Shown piece after piece: positions 57,962 through 64,000 of a stretch of 64,000 nt of DNA; the first letter of the stretch is position 1, and each line of letters opens with the position of its first letter. Below the pieces are notes generated by a model. It searched no databases. It had not been told where the DNA came from and was given only the letters and a program-made list of their open reading frames with translations. This DNA is from Phlegmacium glaucopus (lineage: Eukaryota; Basidiomycota; Agaricomycetes; Agaricales; Cortinariaceae), in contig MU130363.1 in assembly GCA_015039465.1 (NCBI GenBank), positions 225,672 to 289,671 of the forward strand. The letters are read 5' to 3'. A program made the translations under genes and the position numbers.

Positions 57962-59081
57962 TTGAGTCTAAGATGTAAGTCTAATAGGATGGGATAAGAG
58001 ACGAGGAAGGGAATGATCTGGTTTTTCAACTCGCGCAACTTTAAGAATTTTTATTGAAAGTTCTGATTATGTAATCCTCAGTCCATATCACGCCATCTCT
58101 CTCCCCTGTTTTTACCTGGGCGAGGCAGGGTCCGAACAAGGTGTTGCGATTCAATGCGATTCTTGTCCGGATCACCAGATTGCACCTAGGTTCAAAATAT
58201 TTCCAGAAAAATGTCCGGATCGTTGACCTAGTTATTTTATGGCCCAATTTTGTCCGGATCGGTAGATCAGGCTCGAAAAAGGTCTGTATACTGCTCTCGC
58301 CTGCCTCGAAAAAGTATAATTTTGGCTTAGAATGAGCGTATCCTATCGTCTACGTGTATTGATAGCAGCCTTGAATTGTTTTCACCCTTCTGGAAATCAC
58401 GGAAATGTGACTGTGAAATTTCAATAGACGGTCCTTGGGCTCAGAGATCTTGGAACCAAGTAGACAAAGAAATTGTGTTTGAAAGATTGAAGTCGAGCGG
58501 AATTGCAAACCTGGATACGAGATTGCTGAGATACTGGAAGATTCGCTAACAGCTACCTGTTTTCCGTTTTTACCTCCCGTTTTTGCATAGATGGCGATGA
58601 CTGTGGATAAAAGTCCATGGAATTTATTAAGAAGACATGAAGAAACTCACCTCGGCTTTTACGAGAGCGGTTGACTGAAAGAAGCTAAGGAGTTTCTGGA
58701 TGTGGGTCAAGAATGCCTAATATTAAAAGAGATCTCCGAATTTAAAATAAATAAATTCCAAGTCCAGAATAACATACAGAAAAGAAAGAAAAAATTCTAG
58801 TAGTATTCAAACTTGTCCGGACTCCGTGGACATCTCACCTCGGATTCCGGCACTGGCTGCCCAAAAATTCGGCCAATCTTGTCCGGATTGACCCTTGAAT
58901 CCTGTCCGGATTCTGACCCTGCCAATCTCCCAGTGCCCAGAGTACTTTGTCATGTCAGAATCCATGGTTTGATAACTTTGATTGATGGATTTAGCTTCAG
59001 TAAACTCATGAGGTAAACGCCAGCGGCCGTAACTGATAGAAACTGAGAGACAGCTTGAATTTAGTTTAATACGATCTAGAA
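57962..59081. other. Intergenic with probable mobile-element remnant
   Basis: About 1.1 kb holding six copies of TGTCCGGA in one orientation (58164, 58212, 58251, 58814, 58880, 58903) and a 9-bp inverted repeat, CGAGGCAGG at 58121-58129 and CCTGCCTCG at 58300-58308. No transposase or other gene frame is supported. Confidence 0.55.
58121..58910. repeat. TGTCCGGA motif cluster, possible non-autonomous DNA element
   Basis: Two groups of three TGTCCGGA motifs lie about 560 bp apart, all on the plus strand; the first group is bounded by a 9-bp inverted repeat 188 bp long end to end. Subterminal motif clusters of this kind are seen at ends of some DNA transposons. No clear terminal repeat or target duplication could be fixed. 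Confidence 0.45.
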
Positions 59082-62013
59082 TCACAACAAACCCACACCA
59101 AGTGGATCGGTATTACTATTTGTAGGAGAAGACGACTTTGGAATGGACGGAGAGCCGCGCCCAGGACGTGCTTTTGGAGGACCACGGCCGGTTGAAGAGC
59201 TCGTGGAGCCTATATTTTTACGGAGTGGTGTGGGGATCGTGGGGTCCAAAGGAAAGGGATCAATCGATTGACTGGCTTCAAGTCTGGTGGATGTAGACTG
59301 TTCCTCAACATCGTGAGATGAACCCCAAGGGTTGTCGTCGAAAGTAGTATATGGCTGAGAGGACGTATTAGAAGTAGCCCAAGGATTACTCATCACCACT
59401 GGCATAACTCGGGACGATGATTGTGTGGACGGAAATCGTTCTTGACCCCATGCACTTAAGGTTTCCCGTCCCCGCAATTCTGAAGTCTTTTCTGCCGTAT
59501 CATCTTCCTGTCCCGTATTTCTCAAATCTTTAGCAACAACGGAATAAGCGTCCTGCACTGCTGAGAACGCAGCAGAAGCATTAGACGATAGTTTCCCCCA
59601 AACAGATTTAACACCACCCCCCGACAATAAATCTGCTGGCGGTCTCGCACGCGTCCAGATGGGTGAATTAGCAGGCGTAGATGACGAGGTTCGCATTCTC
59701 GATGCTGCAAGCGGTGTGGAAGGAGCTGTAGCTATGTTCCGTAGTAATGGACGAGGAGGCGTAAGATCAGGCAGGGATGAAGAAAGTTCTCGAACATTGG
59801 GACCGGTACCAGGGGATGTACTTCTTGACGGCACCACCCCTACATTTAATGACTGTGTCAGAGGTGATATCTTCGAGGGAGAGCCATGGGAAAGATCTGG
59901 TGTAATCGCCCTTTGGAGAACCGGGTCATCCTCTGCACTGTCCACTAGACCTGTAAATTCAATATGATGTCCCTGTTGAATAAAAAGCCTTCCATTCATT
60001 TCTTCGTCTGTCCTCCCGTAAAGCTCATGCCAGAAACGCACGTCCTTCGGATTAGGGAGCAGAACGCCCATGTCGGAGTCTGTGGCGCGTCTAGAAGGAT
60101 CGTCTAATGTAGGTTCGTAAGTGCTGTTCCGATTTTGCGCCATTTCCGCTGGGCTGTTGAAGAAGTCCCATATGCTGTAAGTCCTTTCACATGGCGGGGG
60201 ACCACCATCTCCAACTTTGCGTTCTCTTTCGCAGTTGAAGAGAAAGGTGCCAAACTGACAAGAATATAAATGATAGTATAGCCGGTGTAAGAAGCGCTCG
60301 TTGAACTCGAAGCGGTCAGGAAACTGCCGTTGAATCTGACGAACGGTCTCTAAAAATTGATGGAATATGGGACTTGTTTCTTTCACATGATTTTGGGAAG
60401 CGAAACGATTTTGAACGGAGGCGAGGAAAGCTTGAGCAGCGTCAGCTCCACTTCCAGAATTTGAATCTCCAGTCGGGGACAGGAAAAACTTTTCAGAAGA
60501 GAGATGCCCGCATCGGTCGAGGAACTTGTGGCCAAACGACAGCCACTCCTTCTCGATTAAGATTTCGAACCCACGGATGGTACGATAAAAAGGATCAAGA
60601 CATAGTTGGGACAAGGCTGACAGCTGGGATGTTCGGTCCCATCCGTCAGAGCAGTGAATCAGTACATGTGATGAGTTGACATGGATATTTTTTGTGATGA
60701 TGAGGGTTCCTTCCAAAATGGCTGAAATATGGCGCAGCCAGCCAGACCGCCGTAGCGCTTGTCTGTCGAGAACCGCGAGACCAGAAACACTCTCAGGAAG
60801 GTCGTTGTTGATGCTAGCGAGAAGCTGATCGGCTTCTTTCAAAGCTTCCACAACTTTGCCGATAGACTCTCGCATCGCATGAATATGATCAATTCCAAGA
60901 TAGATCTTCTTGCCTTCCTTGTAGTACTCCATATTTTCTGTGCCAGCACCTTTCGCAGTATTAGCCACCGCATTAACAGTGGGCCGAGCATCGATAATGA
61001 GATTTGTTGTCGTCGCTCCATACACTGCCGTATTCGAAGTGCGCGACTCGGGTGACCAATGTGATTGGAATATGGCTTCGATTAATTTCTCGTCCTGGAC
61101 CGATCTGCTCTGAGTGATACCAACCATCGGTTGGCTTGATCTCGTAATGCTGCCCTGTGCAATGTGGAGAAAATGTGTCAGCTACAGCTTTTGGATGGAA
61201 AGTTGAATTTCATGTACATAATTAGCCCAATGAAGATAGCTTAGAATTGGTATTCTGCATTTGCTCCGGTACTTCGAGGCATATTGAAGCGTCGCATCGC
61301 TTATTCTTGTAGGTACGATCAAACGTGATGGGTAAGTAGGACAAAACTGAGATATGTGTCAACCAGGTGGTGTGCGAAGATGGAGAGAGAAACATACTGC
61401 ATAGTCCTTATTGAGATCCGTGAACCGCCATGCTTTGGATCGGGAACCCACCCCCATTCGTCCATATTCCTCGCGAGGAGAGTATAGCGTCCATCCTTCA
61501 GAAGAAGGAAGAGGGGGATTTGGAGTGTAGAAGAATGCATACAACTGTGACACAGAAGCTGCGCCAAAAGCTCAGAAAACCAAGTGCAATAGAGCCAGAT
61601 AACTCACTGGCCACAGTAAGCTCTTTCACACTCTCGAAGACGTCGCCCGCATCAGAATCCTTCTTGAAAACCAAAGAGAACGATTCAAATGTTCGTGTAT
61701 GAAAATTGAGTTGAGAGTGTCCCTGCAGATCTTGTGGAAGACGATTGACTAGTGATATCAATGGGTATGGCATCTAACCATTATCTTTTGAGAACTATCG
61801 GGCGAGGATGTACAACATCACTCACCCACATTTCCTTCTCGTCTTCATCGTTATAGCGAAATATAATATGGTGAGCAGTTAAATGTATGGTACCTCTCGA
61901 TATTGAGCCAGATTTGGAGAAGAGCACTTGCTCGACCTGTAAACAACCTCGCGTTTGCGTCATCGGTGAAGGATGCTCTGCCTACTCACCTTGGAAATCC
62001 GTATTGCGTCCAT
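59082..62013 (-). CDS. Myotubularin-family phosphoinositide 3-phosphatase
   Basis: Dephosphorylates PI3P (and PI3,5P2) on endosomal membranes. Exons (minus): 61990-62013, 61825-61935, 61608-61773, 61398-61558, 61218-61346, 59082-61154; 887 residues. The PH-GRAM domain begins ISKVEQVLFSKSGSISRGTI and continues HHIIFRYNDEDEKEMW. The phosphatase domain has FCPTYPSRLIVPTRISDATL, YLHWANYGSITRSSQPMVGI and the CX5R catalytic site LIHCSDGWDRTSQLSALSQL, so it is predicted active. LSFGHKFLDRCGH and FLLNCERER-like blocks follow. The C-terminal 290 residues are Ser/Pro-rich and disordered, longer than in yeast Ymr1. Its last exon is 2,073 nt with no intron. Confidence 0.93.
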
Positions 62014-62383
62014 ATATGCCTTCCGAATGCGTAATTAGATACTGCGCTGGACTGTCTGAAGTACCGTGCGCTGGCTTTTTGGGGTTGAAACGTTGAATGT
62101 TCAAGATAAAGTTCCTCAGCTATTCATTATTGGTCAGTCATGTTTATGATTGTAATTTAAGCATTTATTTAACCCGGGACCACAATGTTTCAACCGCTAA
62201 CCGTGATAAGTGCAGAAATGGTTCTCTGTCCAGAAGAGATCTCCTTATGGATGTCTCAACAGTTCTAGTCAGTTTATAGTTTGCCAACTTTCATAAGCTC
62301 AAAGGCACATGATTTGCAAAAAGGGACGAAGTTGTTTATTAATGGGCTATGTACACTCGACTTTTGGGCTGAGAACATCTGTC
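62014..62383. other. Intergenic
   Basis: 370 bp between the myotubularin start and the cupredoxin stop, same strand; no gene seen. Confidence 0.55.
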
Positions 62384-63269
62384 TCACAGAACCAATCCAA
62401 CAAGGAGGGCGACAGCTGTCAAAGCACCAGCGGCGCCGCCGCTGATTTTCATTGCAGAGCTCGTCGTGGAAGTAGCTGTAGAAGCCGTGCCTGCGGCTGT
62501 TCCAGAGTCTGTAGACGACGCAGAAGCCGACGAGCCAGTACCACTGGCTGTAGCTGTAGCGTTGGTCGCCATAGCAGCTGCCTAATAGGGTTATATGAGC
62601 ATATTTAACACCATCATGCCAATCATTCATTTGCTTACTTGGAAAGCTTCGAAGGTGTTACCACTTGTTGGGGCGTTGATAGCGAAGACCATACCCATTG
62701 CGCAATGGCTATGAAATATCACCGTTAGGTTTTTGTGAACTAATATACAATTGGAAACTCACCTGACGGGGTTCTTCTGCGCGCAATAGAACCACATGGG
62801 AGTAGTTGCATTCACCATGATAGTGAATTGAGGCAACTGGGTAGCAGTGGCGCTTACGGGGTTGAAGCCAGAGTTAACTCCCGAGGCCATGCGCGAGCAA
62901 GGGGCAGCAAATGTCGATTGGGTTGCAGTCTGTAAAACCTATATGAGAATGGAACTACAAAAAGAGGGTAAGACTTCATGCTGACATGGTTCTTAGCTTG
63001 GCTTAATAATGCACTAGGTATTAGTATTATGTTGGGTCATAGGTAAATTTGAGCTTACAATTGGAATGTGACAGTGTCGCCAACAGCAGCGGTGATGGAG
63101 TTGGGACTGAAGGTCAGCTACACAGATGGCATGAATTCAACTATTTTCTGACATCAGGGGATTTTAGACGTACTGTCCCGTTGGAGCCAACCATTACCAT
63201 GGTGTTGGCGGCATTGACGACGCAGGCAGCAGCCGAGAGTAGAGTAGCAATAACGAAAGAGGAACGCAT
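62384..63269 (-). CDS. Secreted GPI-anchored cupredoxin-like protein
   Basis: Exons (minus): 63174-63269, 63059-63117, 62986-63001, 62763-62938, 62639-62708, 62384-62581; 204 residues. A signal peptide (MRSSFVIATLLSAAACVVNA) precedes a single blue-copper-like domain: TFSPNSITAAVGDTVTFQF, KNH (candidate His ligand), STFAAPCSRM, and PMWFYCAQKNPVSHCAMGM (candidate Cys, His and Met ligands). A Thr/Ser/Ala/Gly-rich tail and a hydrophobic end (GALTAVALLVGLVL) predict a GPI anchor. Such extracellular Ser-rich cupredoxins are common in mushroom fungi; function and copper binding are unproven. One exon is only 16 nt. Confidence 0.88.
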
Positions 63270-63856
63270 TTTGTTTAATGAATTATCAAAGAAAGAATCC
63301 AGTGAGCCTGGAAAGATGTCAACAGATGGGTCATACTAAGACAAAATAAGGAGGGCTTACGCAGCTCAAAATAATAACAGAACGGAAAGAAAGAAGATGA
63401 TGGTAGGGAGGTGAAAGGAATCAGACCCTCCTGCCTTTTGTACTTTGACAACAAGATCTAGATGTTTCTATGTCAATAAAGTTTGATCCATCTCACGCAA
63501 GCATTCCTGAGGCAACGGGAAAGATCTGAATAGAAACTTTGGTCAGCTGTGTATTGTGTTAATTTTAGATCGATAAGCGCCAAATGGGATGGGTTTATAT
63601 TGCTTTTTGGGGTACCTTTGGAATCCTCATCGCAGAGGTGGCTGTAGCTGAAACTATACCGCTGCCAGCGAGAGCTACCAGTGTACCGCATAATCAGCGC
63701 CCGCTGGCAAAGAGTCCGTAAGCTTCCTGGAAGGAATCTAGATTTGAATCAAATGTCAGCAGACCTCAGTCATAGCCTCCATAATGTCAGAACCAAGGTA
63801 TTACGACAGGTATGGCGCAGGCTCCACCCAGCACCGAAAATAGAATGATAACAAAC
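63270..63856. other. Intergenic or intron-containing edge
   Basis: Upstream of the cupredoxin gene, 587 bp with no certain gene. A short minus-strand frame at 63473-63691 has no family similarity. It may be 3' sequence of the fragment at 63857-63963. Confidence 0.4.
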
Positions 63857-63963
63857 CGCGGATTGTGGATTGTTACTCAGGACCAAAGCCACACTGACAG
63901 CAGCGGCATTCTTATCATTGATCATCAGAGAGGAACCTTGTTCGGCTGCTTCACCATCCTTGA
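63857..63963 (-). CDS. Possible exon of a gene extending past the right edge
   Basis: A minus-strand stretch flanked by an acceptor-like TTCAAG and a donor-like GTTTGT reads DGEAAEQGSSLMINDKNAAA then VSVALVLSNNPQSA, which has coding-like composition. A further candidate exon after an acceptor near 63742 reads SFQEAYGLFASGR before a stop. The family is not recognised and the gene would continue beyond the window. Confidence 0.3.
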
Positions 63964-64000
63964 AGGGCGGGTACTACATAAGAGGTATACTAAGTATGAG

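Noticed and set aside
1..64000. CRISPR arrays, rRNA genes, insertion sequences, intact transposases
   Set aside because: None seen; the DNA is eukaryotic nuclear sequence and no array or transposase motif was found on either strand.

Overview
This window is nuclear DNA of a mushroom-forming basidiomycete (Agaricomycetes, probably Agaricales; the species is not identifiable from sequence alone). The evidence is dense, intron-rich genes with introns of about 45-85 nt (GT-AG, CTAAC-like branch sites just before the acceptor), many divergent gene pairs with very short shared promoters, and lineage-typical families: a class I hydrophobin, a DUF6593 protein, a secreted heme peroxidase, a glyoxal-oxidase-type copper radical oxidase, a GPI-anchored cupredoxin and expanded TKL-type kinases. 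I joined exons by eye. For nearly all multi-exon models the exon lengths sum to a multiple of three and the product matches a known family end to end.

Layout. 1-5.7 kb: edge of a proline-rich gene, a gene-poor stretch with a decayed gene fragment, then TIM50 (mitochondrial import) between two copies of a dispersed 43-bp repeat. 5.8-13.9 kb: ERF2-like DHHC palmitoyltransferase diverging from a secreted peroxidase (55 bp apart), and an unknown three-TM membrane protein diverging from a phosducin-like protein (44 bp apart). 14.3-19.4 kb: proteasome beta5 (PRE2), an uncertain small gene, and a WD40-TKL (pseudo)kinase fusion. 19.9-27.2 kb: compact housekeeping block: gamma-glutamylcyclotransferase-like, SNU13, UBC9, a PB1-like conserved protein, mitoribosomal mS38 and CLP1. 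27.2-34.6 kb: sparse region with a 20-exon MFS permease and a hydrophobin. 34.6-44 kb: CTF18 diverging from a URI/BUD27-like gene, then a 1,100-residue nuclear SAP-like/acidic/TKL kinase. 44-53.8 kb: DUF6593 protein, RNR1, PNO1, copper radical oxidase. 54-64 kb: ADE4, S-adenosylmethionine synthetase, a repeat-motif cluster, myotubularin phosphatase, GPI-anchored cupredoxin, and a fragment at the right edge.

Functional themes are nucleotide and one-carbon metabolism (RNR1, ADE4, SAM synthetase), RNA and ribosome biogenesis (SNU13, PNO1, CLP1, mS38), protein quality control and modification (PRE2, UBC9, ERF2, phosducin-like, URI-like), and a secreted/cell-wall set (peroxidase, copper radical oxidase, cupredoxin, hydrophobin). 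No operon-like pathway cluster is evident. The most unusual signals are extreme gene architecture (a 4-nt microexon in RNR1, a 10-nt microexon in the MFS gene, a start codon split by an intron in ADE4, an ATG-only first coding exon in the phosducin-like gene, two GC-AG introns in UBC9), paired ACGCGT motifs inside introns of UBC9 and RNR1, a perfect CArG-type palindrome in a 44-bp divergent promoter, and two unusual kinase fusions lacking canonical catalytic residues.
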